Position numbers and translations under genes: made by a program. From the NCBI GenBank assembly GCA_003155135.1, contig PMFN01000022.1, forward strand, positions 50,957-114,956: DNA of 64,000 nucleotides. Direction: 5' to 3'. Below the pieces are notes generated by a model. That model was given only the letters and a program-made list of their open reading frames with translations. It ran no database searches and was not told the DNA's origin. Of the stretch, positions 52,370 to 61,254 are shown in pieces. This stretch comes from Acidimicrobiaceae bacterium (lineage in GTDB: Bacteria; Actinomycetota; Acidimicrobiia; Acidimicrobiales; RAAP-2). Position 1 is the stretch's first letter. Each line of letters opens with the position of its first letter.

Positions 52370-53362
52370 TCAGCTGCCCAAGAGCGGGCCCACCAGCTCG
52401 CCGAAGGCTGCGACCTGGTCGCAGAACTCCTCCAGGGATCGGGCGCGCACAGGGATCTGCAGGTGGTTGACCCCCATGGCGGCCAGCTCGCGCAGTGACT
52501 GGGCAACCTGCTCGGGCGTGCCCTGCAGCACGTAGCCCGGCTGCTCCCACCCGGGGTCCCCGCCCGAGCCGCCACCCACGAGGTAGGTGGGCTCGGCGAT
52601 GGTGCCGATGTCGAGAGGCGCTCCTCCCCGGAGCTCGTCTCGCAGGCGGCGAAGGTCGGCGATCTGGCCCGGCAGATCCTTGCGGCGCGTACCCTGCGGC
52701 AACCACCCGTCGCCGAGTGCCGCGGTTCGGCGGATCGCCGCCTTCGAGGACCCGCCGATCCAGATCGGAGGGCGCGGCTGGCGCACCGGACGCGGGGCCA
52801 CCCCCATGCCCGAAGCCGGCCAGCGAGGCCCGGGGAGCGTCGGGAACTCCTCGCTCAGGGCGGCGGCGAGGGCGTTGACGGCTTCGTCGGTGTCGCGACC
52901 TCGGGCCTCGAAGTCCCCGAACAGCGCGTACTCCTCGGGCACATGGCCCGCGCCGACGCCCACGATGAGCCGGCCGCCCGAGAGTGCGTCGAGGGTGGCG
53001 AGCTCCTTCGCGGCGCGCAGCGGATGGCGTTGGGCGAGCACCAGGACATGGGACAACAGGCGCACGTCGCTCGTCACCCCGGCCAGCCAACCGAGCGTGG
53101 CCACGGTGTCGTACCAGACGGTGCCCATGGCCTGGGCCAGCCGCTCGGGGATGGCCGTGTGGTCGCAGACCCCGACGTAGAAGAACCCGGCCGCCTCGGC
53201 GGCGAGGGCGGCCCGGGCCAGCTCGTCGGGGCCCGACTTGGTCTCCCACTCGGCGACGTAGAGCGACGACTGGCTCTGGATCGGCAGCTGCAGGCCGTAG
53301 ACGACGGTGCCCTCGGGCACCGTGCGGACCACGTCGGCCGGTACGGCGTGCGCTTCGCTCAT
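52370..53362 (-). CDS. LLM-class (F420-dependent) flavin oxidoreductase
   Basis: A 330-residue luciferase-like monooxygenase-fold enzyme. Typical features are FFYVGVCDHTAIPERLAQAM, HVLVLAQRHPLRAAKELATLD, GGRLIVGVGAGHVPEEYALFG and PPIWIGGSSKAAIRRTAALGDGW. Many actinobacterial relatives use F420 instead of FMN, and the Gly-rich nonprolyl features here are compatible with that. Substrate unknown. GGGGGGAG lies 4-8 bp before the ATG. It lies next to the amidohydrolase and just after the GntR regulator, so probably belongs to the catabolic cluster. Confidence 0.87.
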   Translation of the reverse strand: MSEAHAVPADVVRTVPEGTVVYGLQLPIQSQSSLYVAEWETKSGPDELARAALAAEAAGFFYVGVCDHTAIPERLAQAMGTVWYDTVATLGWLAGVTSDVRLLSHVLVLAQRHPLRAAKELATLDALSGGRLIVGVGAGHVPEEYALFGDFEARGRDTDEAVNALAAALSEEFPTLPGPRWPASGMGVAPRPVRQPRPPIWIGGSSKAAIRRTAALGDGWLPQGTRRKDLPGQIADLRRLRDELRGGAPLDIGTIAEPTYLVGGGSGGDPGWEQPGYVLQGTPEQVAQSLRELAAMGVNHLQIPVRARSLEEFCDQVAAFGELVGPLLGS

Positions 53363-53436
53363 GGTCTCCCCCCTTGCAGCACGGTGCGGTGGTCGGCCTC
53401 AGCCGGCGGAATCGAGGTGCCCGGATCGGGCCCCGC

Positions 53437-54636
53437 TCACGAGTCGAAGTCGAGGCTGTACAGCTTGATGGCGTTGCCGCGCAGCACCTTGTAGCGCTGC
53501 TCCTCGGTGAGCGAGGCCATCTGCTGCTCGGCCAGCTTGGCGGTGTGGGGCCAGGTCGAGTCCGAGTGCGGGTAGTCCGACTCGTAGGTGACGTTGTCGA
53601 CGCCGATCTCCTCGATGCAGCGCACGCCGTGGGCGTCGTCGAAGAAGCAGCCCCAGACGTGGTCGCGGAAGTACGACGACGGCGGGTCGGGAATCTTGTC
53701 CGCCACGCCGCCCCAGCCCCGGTTCTCCTCCCACACCGTGTCGGCCCGCTCCAAGATGTAGGGGATCCAGCCGATCTGGCCCTCCGAGTAGGCGATGCGC
53801 AGCGTCGGGAACCGGACGAAGACGCCCGAGAACAGGTAGTCGACGAGCGAGAAGGTGGCGTTCGTGTGGGTGAGCGTCGACCCCACCGCCGGCGGGGCGT
53901 CACCCGAGGTCGAGGGCATCTTGGACGAGGAGCCGATGTGCATGTTGACGACGGTCTCGGTCTCCGCGCAGGCGGCGAAGAACGGGTCCCAGTAGCCGTT
54001 CGGGTCATGGACCGAGGGGAGGCCGAGGAAGGGCGGGATCTCGCTGAAGCACACGGCGTGGACCCCGCGCGCGGCGTTGCGGCGCACCTCGTCGGCGGCG
54101 AGCCCTGCGTCCCACAGGGGGATGAGGGTGAGCGGGACGAGACGGCCGTTGCTCGGGCCGCACCACTGCTCGACCATCCAGTCGTTGTAGGCCTCGACGC
54201 AGAGCAGCGCGAGCTCGCGGTCCTTCGCCTCGAGGAACGTCTGCCCGCAGAAGCGCGGGAAGGTCGGGAAGCACAGCGACGCCTCGATGTGGTTCGTGTC
54301 CATGTCCTCGAGGCGTGCCCCGAGCTCGTAAGAGCCGGGCCGCATCTCCTCGTAGGTGATGCCGCGCATCGTGACCTCGTCGCGTGGCACGCCGACGGCG
54401 GAGTCGACGCGCAGCAGCGGGCGCTTCAGCTCCTCGTAGTACCACCAGTCGGTCGGGTTGCCCTCCGAGCCCGGCTTCACCGTCAGCTTGCCGCCGAGGA
54501 AGGTGATCTCGCCCATGGGGGCCCGCACGATGCGCGGCGCGACATCCGCGTAGCGCCCGGGGAGGCGGTCCGACCAGAGGGTGGCGGGCTCGACGACGTG
54601 GTCGTCCACGGAGATGATGCGGGGCAGCTCAGCCAT
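53437..54636 (-). CDS. Amidohydrolase-2 family hydrolase or decarboxylase
   Basis: A 399-residue TIM-barrel protein of the amidohydrolase-2 (ACMSD-like) family, whose members hydrolyse or decarboxylate aromatic or related acids. The N-terminal metal motif is SVDDHVVEP, later ligands are in NMHIGSSSKMP, and the catalytic Asp is in ESDYPHSDSTWP. It could act late in aromatic breakdown. A longer in-frame start exists at 54681, but TACTCT lies 5 bp before the ATG at 54636, so I prefer the shorter form. It is divergent from the P450 gene with the shared motif between them. Confidence 0.85.
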   Translation of the reverse strand: MAELPRIISVDDHVVEPATLWSDRLPGRYADVAPRIVRAPMGEITFLGGKLTVKPGSEGNPTDWWYYEELKRPLLRVDSAVGVPRDEVTMRGITYEEMRPGSYELGARLEDMDTNHIEASLCFPTFPRFCGQTFLEAKDRELALLCVEAYNDWMVEQWCGPSNGRLVPLTLIPLWDAGLAADEVRRNAARGVHAVCFSEIPPFLGLPSVHDPNGYWDPFFAACAETETVVNMHIGSSSKMPSTSGDAPPAVGSTLTHTNATFSLVDYLFSGVFVRFPTLRIAYSEGQIGWIPYILERADTVWEENRGWGGVADKIPDPPSSYFRDHVWGCFFDDAHGVRCIEEIGVDNVTYESDYPHSDSTWPHTAKLAEQQMASLTEEQRYKVLRGNAIKLYSLDFDS

Positions 54637-54641
54637 GTCCG

Positions 54642-54647
54642 AGAGTA
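54642..54647 (-). promoter_or_regulatory. Candidate -10 element, leaderless start of amidohydrolase gene
   Basis: TACTCT on the minus strand, 5 bp before the ATG at 54636. Confidence 0.35.
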
Positions 54648-54704
54648 GCGCGGGGTCTGACGGACCGTCAGGAACGCGCACGCAGCAGTTTCTGCCTATT
54701 GCTC

Positions 54705-54718
54705 ATCATGATTATGAT
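54705..54718. promoter_or_regulatory. Shared 14-bp motif, copy 1 (amidohydrolase/P450 divergent region)
   Basis: ATCATGATTATGAT is an inverted repeat ATCAT-N4-ATGAT, clearly AT-rich in a GC-rich chromosome. The same pattern recurs at 60696 and 61713. It may be an operator for a cluster regulator, or the TATGAT part may be a -10 element of the P450 gene 38 bp downstream. Confidence 0.5.
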
Positions 54719-54755
54719 CAAATAACAAGAAAGACCACACGTCACGGGGGTCGCG

Positions 54756-55976
54756 ATGACAGAGCACCAGAAGGGACCAGCGGTCGCGGAGATGACGCAC
54801 ATCACGTCGCCGGCGGAGGTCGACGAGATCCTGCGCTCCACCGACATCGCCGCCGACCTGCACAACCGGGACAGCTTCCCGCTCCTCGGCGGCAGCGTGC
54901 TCACGCTCACGCGCACCGAGCACCTCCAGCGCCGTCGCCTCGAAGCCCGGCTGTTCGCGCGCGATGCGCTGCACATCTCGGAGCAGTCGGTGCTGCTGCC
55001 GGCCGTGAAGCGCCGGCTGGCCGCGCGCACCGCACTGCGGACGGACCCCGTCGACCCGGTGGGCGACGACCTCTTGGTGTTCTCACGGATGGTGCTCGTC
55101 GAGATGACGGCGCGGCTCATCGGGCTCGACGGCGTCGAGGACGACGAGCAGCTCGAGCTGCTCTACTCGTGTGCCGAGCGCTTCGGGGAGGCGGCGTCAG
55201 TCGAGTGGGCACTGACCGACCATGGCGAGATCATGGCGGCCGGCCTCGCGGCGAGCGACGAGTTCGTCGAACGCTGGTTCGCCTCCAGCTACCGGCGGCG
55301 CCGGGAGCTGCTCGAGTCCGGCGCCGAGCTTCCCGTCGATCTGCTCTCGCTGCTGCTCGCCCACGCGAAGGAGCTCGACGAGGACGAGGTCCGCCGTGAA
55401 GCGATCTTCTTCCTGCTGGCCTCGTCGAGCACCACGACCCACGCCGTGCCCCATATCGCCTCAGAGCTCTTCGCCTGGCTCGAGAACCACCCCGACGATG
55501 CCGCCAAGCTCGGCGACGTGGGCTTCATCCGCCAGGTGGTCAACGAGGGCCTCCGGATGCACCCGCCGGTCCCTTCCCTCTTGCGGCGGTCGCTGCGCGA
55601 CGTGACCTTGTCGACCGGCAGGCACATCGCCGAAGGTGAGTGCCTGGCCCTCGATCTCGACGCGGCGGTGCGTGTCGTCGAGGTGAGCGGTGAGGATCCC
55701 GCCGTCTTCAACCCGTACCGGCCCATGTCGACGGGCGCGCACCCCTACGGCTTCTCGTTCGGGGGAGGGCCGCACACCTGCCTCGGGCGGCCCCTGGCCA
55801 CCAGCACGTCGAAGACCAATCCCGACGAGGCCGCATCTGGGTCGATCGTGGTCTTCATGCTGGAGCTGATGGCGGCGGGCATGCGGCTCGACCCCCGCAC
55901 ACCCCCGCCCCGGCGCCGCGCCGACACGGTGGCTGACCGCTTCGAGTCGTTCCCGGTGATCTTCACCGCACTGTGA
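54756..55976 (+). CDS. Cytochrome P450
   Basis: A 406-residue soluble bacterial P450. The haem-binding loop is FSFGGGPHTCLGRPLA with Cys342, the ExxR motif is in NEGLRMHPPVPS, and the I-helix oxygen-binding region is FFLLASSSTTTHAV. It would hydroxylate a hydrophobic substrate using a ferredoxin and reductase, which are not in the window. GGGGG lies 4-8 bp before the ATG. The stop overlaps the VOC gene start by 4 bp (GTGA). It is divergent from the amidohydrolase. Confidence 0.94.
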   Translation: MTEHQKGPAVAEMTHITSPAEVDEILRSTDIAADLHNRDSFPLLGGSVLTLTRTEHLQRRRLEARLFARDALHISEQSVLLPAVKRRLAARTALRTDPVDPVGDDLLVFSRMVLVEMTARLIGLDGVEDDEQLELLYSCAERFGEAASVEWALTDHGEIMAAGLAASDEFVERWFASSYRRRRELLESGAELPVDLLSLLLAHAKELDEDEVRREAIFFLLASSSTTTHAVPHIASELFAWLENHPDDAAKLGDVGFIRQVVNEGLRMHPPVPSLLRRSLRDVTLSTGRHIAEGECLALDLDAAVRVVEVSGEDPAVFNPYRPMSTGAHPYGFSFGGGPHTCLGRPLATSTSKTNPDEAASGSIVVFMLELMAAGMRLDPRTPPPRRRADTVADRFESFPVIFTAL

Positions 55977-56470
55977 GCGGCGGCCCGTCGGAGGCGATCG
56001 GCGCCGTCCCCTGGGGCCGGACGTTCAGCCACTTCGGCTACGTCGTGGACGACCTCGAAGCGACGGCCGGGCGCTGGAGCGATACGTTCGGCTTCGAGTG
56101 GGCGCCGGTGCAGCGTCGCGAGCGCTCCATCCGGATGGAAGGCGCCGAGCAGTCCGTCGACCTGGCGGTGACGTGGTCCCTCGAGGGGCCCGTGCGGGTC
56201 GAGCTGCTCGAGGCCGTCGAGGGCACCGTGTGGGAGCGGCGTCATGGTCATCCGATCCACCACGTCTGCTACTGGGTCCCCGATCTCGCCACCGAAGGCG
56301 CGAGGCTGCTCGCTCTCGGATGGCGGGTCGAGGTCACCGAGCCCGGCCCCGACGAGGTGAACGGCTTTGCCTACCTGGTCGACACCGACGGCTTCCGTGT
56401 CGAGCCCAAGCCCGAGGACGGCAAGGCCACCATCGAGCGGTGGCTGGCCGGCGGTTCCCTCTACGACTGA
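55973..56470 (+). CDS. VOC/glyoxalase-fold protein
   Basis: A 165-residue vicinal-oxygen-chelate protein with two beta-alpha-beta modules, FSHFGYVVDDLEATAGRW at the N-terminus and HPIHHVCYWVPDLATEG in the middle, and a late FAYLVDTDGFRVE strand with the metal-ligand Glu. It is likely a metal enzyme such as an epimerase, lyase or extradiol-type protein. The GTG overlaps the P450 stop by 4 bp, so the two are coupled and probably work on the same compound. It overlaps the convergent CoA-transferase gene by 10 bp. Confidence 0.8.
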   Translation: MSGGPSEAIGAVPWGRTFSHFGYVVDDLEATAGRWSDTFGFEWAPVQRRERSIRMEGAEQSVDLAVTWSLEGPVRVELLEAVEGTVWERRHGHPIHHVCYWVPDLATEGARLLALGWRVEVTEPGPDEVNGFAYLVDTDGFRVEPKPEDGKATIERWLAGGSLYD

Positions 56471-58794
56471 CGAGCCCCGCCGGCCGGCGGGGTGCCGATC
56501 ACGCCGGCGTCGAGCAGCGCGTCGAGAGACGAAGCGTCGATGCCGGCGGCGCTGAGCACGGCCACCGTGCTCTCGCCGAGCGTCTCGAGTCGCCCGATCT
56601 GCGCCGGTGTCGCGGACAGGTCGATGGTCGGCCCGGTGTGGCGGACGTCGCCGATGCCGGGCATGTCGAACGTCCTCACCATCGACGGTGCGAGCGAACC
56701 CGGCTCGTCGAAGAGGAAGCGCTGCCACGTGCCGTCGGCGACCACGCACGCCACGCCGGCCGCACTGAGCGCCGCCTCCCACGCGGCAGCCGGCCGGGTG
56801 GCGAAGGCCGACTCGAGGTCGGCGGCCAACTTGTCGGCGTCCCCGGCACCGAAGGGGTCCGGGTGGAGCGTCACCATGGATGGGTCGAGGGCCTCGGTCA
56901 GCCGCCGCCATTCCGCCGGGCGCAGGCAGGCAAGGAACACCCAGCCCTCGCTGGCCCGATAGAGGCGGTAGAGGGGCCCCAAGCCGTACTGGCCGGTATC
57001 GGGCTCGGGGCGCGCAGGCTTCCCCGCGTAGGAGAGGAAGTCGTCGGAGAAGAGGTAGCCCGCACTCGCCAGCATGGTGGTCTCCACGTACTGCGCCACC
57101 TCGGTCTGGTCGCGTTGTCGGATACCGAGCAGGATCGCCGCCCCCACCCCCAGCAGCGCGGTGTGGTCGGAGGTCTGGCGCTGCTGCGGCGGGTTCCCCA
57201 CCCCCGCCTGGAGCACCTCGCCACCCGCCATCGCCGAGATCACCGGGTCGAATGCGGGCCGACGGGCGTCGGGACCGCTCGAGCCGAACGCGGCGGCGTA
57301 AACGTAGACGAGCCGGTCGTTGTGCGCCCGCAGCGTCTCGAAGTCGGCGCCGAGGCGCTCGGGCACGCCCGGGCGGAAGTTGTGGACCACGACGTCGGCG
57401 GTGGCCACGAGGGCGTGCAGCGCCTCTTGGCCTTCGGGGCGCTTCAGGTCGATCGCCACCCGTCGCTTCCCGCGCGTGATGCGCGCGAACAGCTCCCCAC
57501 CGGTCCGCATGACGGGGTCGCCGCCGAGAGGCTCGACCTTGATCACCTCGGCGCCGAGATCGGCGAGGAGGCCCGGGCCGCCCGGGGCCGCCGCGTACAT
57601 GGCGAGGTCCACGATCCTGAGGCCCGACAGCGCGCCCTCGGCCGTCTGTGCCGGCTGCGTCGGCGGTGCCGCCCGATGCCCGCCGCGCCACGCCGGTGCA
57701 TCGGTCGGGACCGGTGGACCGGGCCAACGCCAATCGAGGCTCGACAGTGTGGCGAGCGGCCCGATCTGGCGCGACCGACCGACAAGGGGATCGTCGACGT
57801 CGACAACCTGCCCGTTGTGGCGGACCTGGGGGTTGTCCATGAACTCCTGGGTGGTGGCGAACAGCCCGTAGGCGGCGTCGTGCTCGTCGAGTATCGGGAC
57901 CCATTCAGCCAGTGGCCGGGTGCGGTAGGCGGCATCGACCAGGTCGATCAGCGCGCGGCGGTCGACATCGCCCAATGACCACACGCCAGCGGCGAAGCGG
58001 GGGTCGGTGAAGTACTCGTCGATGCCAAGCGCGCGCATGAGGTTCTCGAAGATGCCGGGCCCGAAGCTGCCCGATTGGATCCAGCGCCCATCTGCGCACT
58101 CGGCGATGCGGTAGCCCGGCGCGTCATTATGCGGGTCGCGGCCCTGCACCAGGCTGAGGGAGCGGTTCACATCGGGGTCGGGATGGCGCATGCCGTCATA
58201 GGAGTAGACGAAGGTCGACTGCACAAGCGACGTCTCGACGTGCTGGCCCCGGCCGCTCGTGGCCCGGGATTCGAGGGCGGCGAGCACGCCGATGAGGCCC
58301 AGCATGGCCGCACCGAAGACCCCCTTGGCGATGGCGTCGTAGACCGGGCCGTCGCTCCGGTAGCCGTTCTGGATCACGAACTGACCGCACTTGGCCGCCA
58401 CGATGCCCTCGTAGGACCTCATGTCGGCATAGCGGCCCTCGGGTCCGAACCCGGTGATCGAGAGCACTACGAGAGCCGGGTTGAGCGCCGAGAGCGTCGA
58501 CCAGTCGGCACCGAGTCCCTGAGCAGCGGAAGGGCGGAGGTTCTCGATCACCACGTCGCAGTCGCGGGCGAGCGAATGGAATGCCGCTCGTTGCTCTGCG
58601 GGGCGCAGGTCGAGTCGGTGGATCCTCTTCCCCCGGTTCCACTGGCGGTACGCGGGGACGTCATCGAGGGGTCGGCGCACCGGAGGCTCGATGCGGACGA
58701 CGTCGGCGCCGTAGTCGGCGAGCACCATGCCGACCAGCGCCGCCTGCCCGGAGGCGAGATCGAGCACGCGGACGCCGTCGCAGGGGAACGTCAC
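56461..58794 (-). CDS. Double CaiB/BaiF (family III) CoA-transferase
   Basis: A 777-residue protein made of two family III CoA-transferase domains in tandem. Repeats start VRVLDLASGQAALVGMVLADYGADVVRIEPP and LRIVDLAMYAAAPGGPGLLADLGAEVIKVEPL. Each would move CoA between acids. In the stretch where single-domain enzymes hold the catalytic Asp (G-x-GQ-x-V-D-x-S), the copies read GQHVETSLVQ and AQYVETTMLA, so the nucleophile seems absent in both, by my recalled alignment. The GTG overlaps the EthD gene stop by 4 bp. It likely activates the pathway acid. Confidence 0.85.
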   Translation of the reverse strand: MTFPCDGVRVLDLASGQAALVGMVLADYGADVVRIEPPVRRPLDDVPAYRQWNRGKRIHRLDLRPAEQRAAFHSLARDCDVVIENLRPSAAQGLGADWSTLSALNPALVVLSITGFGPEGRYADMRSYEGIVAAKCGQFVIQNGYRSDGPVYDAIAKGVFGAAMLGLIGVLAALESRATSGRGQHVETSLVQSTFVYSYDGMRHPDPDVNRSLSLVQGRDPHNDAPGYRIAECADGRWIQSGSFGPGIFENLMRALGIDEYFTDPRFAAGVWSLGDVDRRALIDLVDAAYRTRPLAEWVPILDEHDAAYGLFATTQEFMDNPQVRHNGQVVDVDDPLVGRSRQIGPLATLSSLDWRWPGPPVPTDAPAWRGGHRAAPPTQPAQTAEGALSGLRIVDLAMYAAAPGGPGLLADLGAEVIKVEPLGGDPVMRTGGELFARITRGKRRVAIDLKRPEGQEALHALVATADVVVHNFRPGVPERLGADFETLRAHNDRLVYVYAAAFGSSGPDARRPAFDPVISAMAGGEVLQAGVGNPPQQRQTSDHTALLGVGAAILLGIRQRDQTEVAQYVETTMLASAGYLFSDDFLSYAGKPARPEPDTGQYGLGPLYRLYRASEGWVFLACLRPAEWRRLTEALDPSMVTLHPDPFGAGDADKLAADLESAFATRPAAAWEAALSAAGVACVVADGTWQRFLFDEPGSLAPSMVRTFDMPGIGDVRHTGPTIDLSATPAQIGRLETLGESTVAVLSAAGIDASSLDALLDAGVIGTPPAGGARQS

Positions 58795-59180
58795 CCGGTG
58801 GCCCGAGTGGCGGGATCGATGATGGTCAAGGCCTCGCCGAAGAAGATGGGTGAATTGGCGAGATCGATGAAGCGGCCCTCGTCCTCGGCGAGCAGCAGCC
58901 ATGCGGCCCGCCCCTCGTCGGAGGAGAACCGCTCCAGGGTGGACTCGAGGTCCTCGAACCACGCCTCGGCGATGCCGTCATAGGGGTCGGGCCCGTGGCG
59001 GGCCGCCTGCAGGCCGCGGTTCGCGCCCTCATGCACGGTGTGGATCTGGAAGTAGCCCACCATCCCGAGGGCGGAGGCGTTGGCGCGCACCAGTGGAGCG
59101 TGCACGTCGCGCCAGTAGGTGACGAACTGCTCGTGGCTCATCTCCGGAAGCCGGCGGAGACAGAACGAGGCCCTCAGCAC
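58791..59180 (-). CDS. EthD-domain protein
   Basis: A 129-residue EthD/dimeric alpha-beta barrel protein. The N-terminus VLRASFCLRRLPEMSHEQFVTYWRDVHAPLV matches the EthD family, small proteins that often accompany P450 and ring-cleavage genes. The rest includes MVGYFQIHTVHEGANRG and AEAWFEDLESTLERFSSDEG. The function is unknown; some members are oxygenase accessories. It is co-transcribed with the CoA-transferase (GTGA overlap) and lies 16 bp after the aldehyde dehydrogenase. Confidence 0.8.
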   Translation of the reverse strand: MLRASFCLRRLPEMSHEQFVTYWRDVHAPLVRANASALGMVGYFQIHTVHEGANRGLQAARHGPDPYDGIAEAWFEDLESTLERFSSDEGRAAWLLLAEDEGRFIDLANSPIFFGEALTIIDPATRATG

Positions 59181-59196
59181 CGCACGGCAGCCTGGA

Positions 59197-60672
59197 TCAC
59201 GGGAGCGCCCACTGGATGTGCTGGGGCTCGAGGAATTCCTCGATCCCCCACCTTCCCTGCTCCCGGCCGATCCCGCTCTGCTTGAAGCCGCCGATCGTGG
59301 CGTCGGGCCGCAGCCCCCCACCGCCGTTCACCGAGACCGTCCCGGCCCGCAGGCGCGATGCGACGTCCAAAGCGGCGTCGGTGTGGGCCCCGTAGACGTA
59401 GGCGGCAAGACCGTAGGGGGAGTCGTTGGCGATGCGGACTGCCTCGTCGACGTCGCCGTAGGGGAGTGCGACCGCCACCGGCCCGAAGATCTCCTCGCGC
59501 GCGATGCGCGACGAGTTGTCGACGTTGACCACCAGGGTCGGGTTCGTGTACCACCCCCGCTCCATCGGGGGCCGTCCACCGCCCGCCGCGATCCGGCCGC
59601 CCTGCTCCACGGCCTCTTCGACGAAGTACTCGACGCTGGCCCGGTGCTCGGGTCGGATGAGGGGCCCGACGTCGGTGGCGCGGTCCCACGGGTCGCCGAC
59701 CACGATCTCGTCATAGGCGGCGGCGCTGCGCTCCAAGAACTCGTCCCACTGCGGGCGGTGCACCAACAGCCGCGTCGGTGACATGCAGCCCTGTCCGGCG
59801 TTGCGGCTGTAGCGCAGGTGGATCGGCAGCACGATGGGGGCGAGCTCGGTCCCGGGGAGGACGAGCAAGGGTGACTTGCCACCGAGCTCGAGCATGACGC
59901 CAGCGAGTCCGTTCGCCGCCTGGCGCATCACGTGGCGCCCGACGGCGGTCGAGCCGGTGAAGGAGACCTTGTCGACCATCGTGCTCTCGGTCAGCTGGCG
60001 GGCCACCTCTGCCTCCCCGGCGAGGACGTTGACCACGCCCGGGGGCAGTGCGGCCTCGTCGAGGAGGGAGCCGAGCAGCAGCGTGGTGAGCGGCGTCCGT
60101 CCGGACGGCAGCAGCACGACGGTGCACCCGGCGGCGAGTGCGGCACCGATCTTCGAGATGGCGAGCAGGAGCGGGTAGTTGTAGGCGGTGATGGCCGCGA
60201 CGACGCCCGCCGGGCGTTGGGCGACCACGCTCGCACTGGCCACCGGGTCGAAGTGCGAGCCGAGGTGCTCGTCGGCGATGCGGGTGGCCGCCTCGGCGTA
60301 GTGGCGCAGGTGGTTGATCGGGGCATGCACCTGGAGGCTCTCGGTGAGGGTGACCGGGGAACCGACTTCGGTGACGATCGAGCGCACCAGTTCGTCGGCG
60401 TGCGACTCGAGGACCTCGGCCAGCCGGTGGATGGCCACCGATCGCTGCGCAGGAGAAAAGCGCGACCAAGGCCCTTCGTCAAAGGCGTCGCGAGCGGCAC
60501 GGATGGCGCGCCCGGTCTGGGCCTCGTCGGCGCCGGGGACCGACACGATGAGCTCTTCGGTTGCAGGGTTGAAGACGTGCAGGGGCGCACCTGCGCCCGT
60601 CTCTCGAACACCGCCGATCGTGAGCTCGAGCTCGCCGACGAGCGGTCGTACCGCGGTCGATTCCGTCACCAT
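59197..60672 (-). CDS. Aldehyde dehydrogenase
   Basis: A 491-residue NAD(P)-dependent enzyme converting an aldehyde to an acid. The catalytic Cys296 is in NAGQGCMSPTRLL and the general-base Glu in MLELGGKSP; AITAYNYPLLLAISKIGAAL and FTGSTAVGRHVM are cofactor motifs. It has a longer in-frame GTG at 60675, but AGGAGG sits 7 bp before the ATG at 60672. It starts the minus-strand unit aldehyde dehydrogenase, EthD, CoA-transferase, and is divergent from the SnoaL-like gene. The shared motif is 24 bp upstream. Confidence 0.94.
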   Translation of the reverse strand: MVTESTAVRPLVGELELTIGGVRETGAGAPLHVFNPATEELIVSVPGADEAQTGRAIRAARDAFDEGPWSRFSPAQRSVAIHRLAEVLESHADELVRSIVTEVGSPVTLTESLQVHAPINHLRHYAEAATRIADEHLGSHFDPVASASVVAQRPAGVVAAITAYNYPLLLAISKIGAALAAGCTVVLLPSGRTPLTTLLLGSLLDEAALPPGVVNVLAGEAEVARQLTESTMVDKVSFTGSTAVGRHVMRQAANGLAGVMLELGGKSPLLVLPGTELAPIVLPIHLRYSRNAGQGCMSPTRLLVHRPQWDEFLERSAAAYDEIVVGDPWDRATDVGPLIRPEHRASVEYFVEEAVEQGGRIAAGGGRPPMERGWYTNPTLVVNVDNSSRIAREEIFGPVAVALPYGDVDEAVRIANDSPYGLAAYVYGAHTDAALDVASRLRAGTVSVNGGGGLRPDATIGGFKQSGIGREQGRWGIEEFLEPQHIQWALP

Positions 60673-60695
60673 CACGCGACCTCCTCTTTCACGAA

Positions 60696-60709
60696 TCTAT
60701 GCGTATGAT
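60696..60709. promoter_or_regulatory. Shared 14-bp motif, copy 2 (aldehyde dehydrogenase/SnoaL region)
   Basis: TCTATGCGTATGAT keeps the invariant ATG-NN-TATGAT of copies 1 and 3. It lies in the divergent space between 60672 and 60790. Confidence 0.45.
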
Positions 60710-60789
60710 AACCACGGAGACGGGCCCCGGCTCGTGGCCGCGGGTGGCCGTTGTGATGCGACGGGAGAGATGCGGGGAGGAGAGCCGTA

Positions 60790-61254
60790 GTGGACGGCGA
60801 CCGAGAGGCAATCGAGGCCCTTGTCTACGGCTACGCGGCGGCCATCGATGCCGGCGACCTCGAGACCTTCGGGTCACTGTTCGCCGACGCCACCATGGCG
60901 ATCGCCGGCTCCCCGGTCGAAGTGCGTGGCGCCGAGGCGGTTCGCGCCCTAGTCACCCGTGGACTCCACTGGTACGACGGCACGCCGCGCACGCGCCACA
61001 TCACTACCAACCTCGTTGTCGCGCTCGGTCCCGACGGCGACCGCGCCATGGCGACGAGCTCGGTGGTCGTGCACCAGGCGCTCGCCGACTTCCCCCTCCA
61101 GGTGATCCTCGTCGCGCACTACGACGACGAGTTCGAGCGGGTCGGGGGCGCATGGCGCTTCGCCCGGCGCGTGTTGACCTACGACCTCCTGGGCGACCTC
61201 TCGAGGCACTTCACCAAGCCGGTCCCCGATTCTGTTGGGTCCGCGGGCCGCTAA
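60790..61254 (+). CDS. SnoaL-like/NTF2-fold protein
   Basis: A 154-residue protein of the NTF2/SnoaL fold. The N-terminal helix pair REAIEALVYGYAAAIDAGDLETFGSLFADA is characteristic. The core has TRHITTNLVVALGPDG and the end WRFARRVLTYDLLGDL. Such folds include ketosteroid isomerase, small hydratases and dehydratases, and ring-hydroxylating dioxygenase beta subunits; no clear catalytic residue decides here. GGGGAGGAG lies ~8 bp before the GTG. It overlaps the convergent cupin gene by 4 bp and probably belongs to the catabolic cluster. Confidence 0.78.
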   Translation: MDGDREAIEALVYGYAAAIDAGDLETFGSLFADATMAIAGSPVEVRGAEAVRALVTRGLHWYDGTPRTRHITTNLVVALGPDGDRAMATSSVVVHQALADFPLQVILVAHYDDEFERVGGAWRFARRVLTYDLLGDLSRHFTKPVPDSVGSAGR

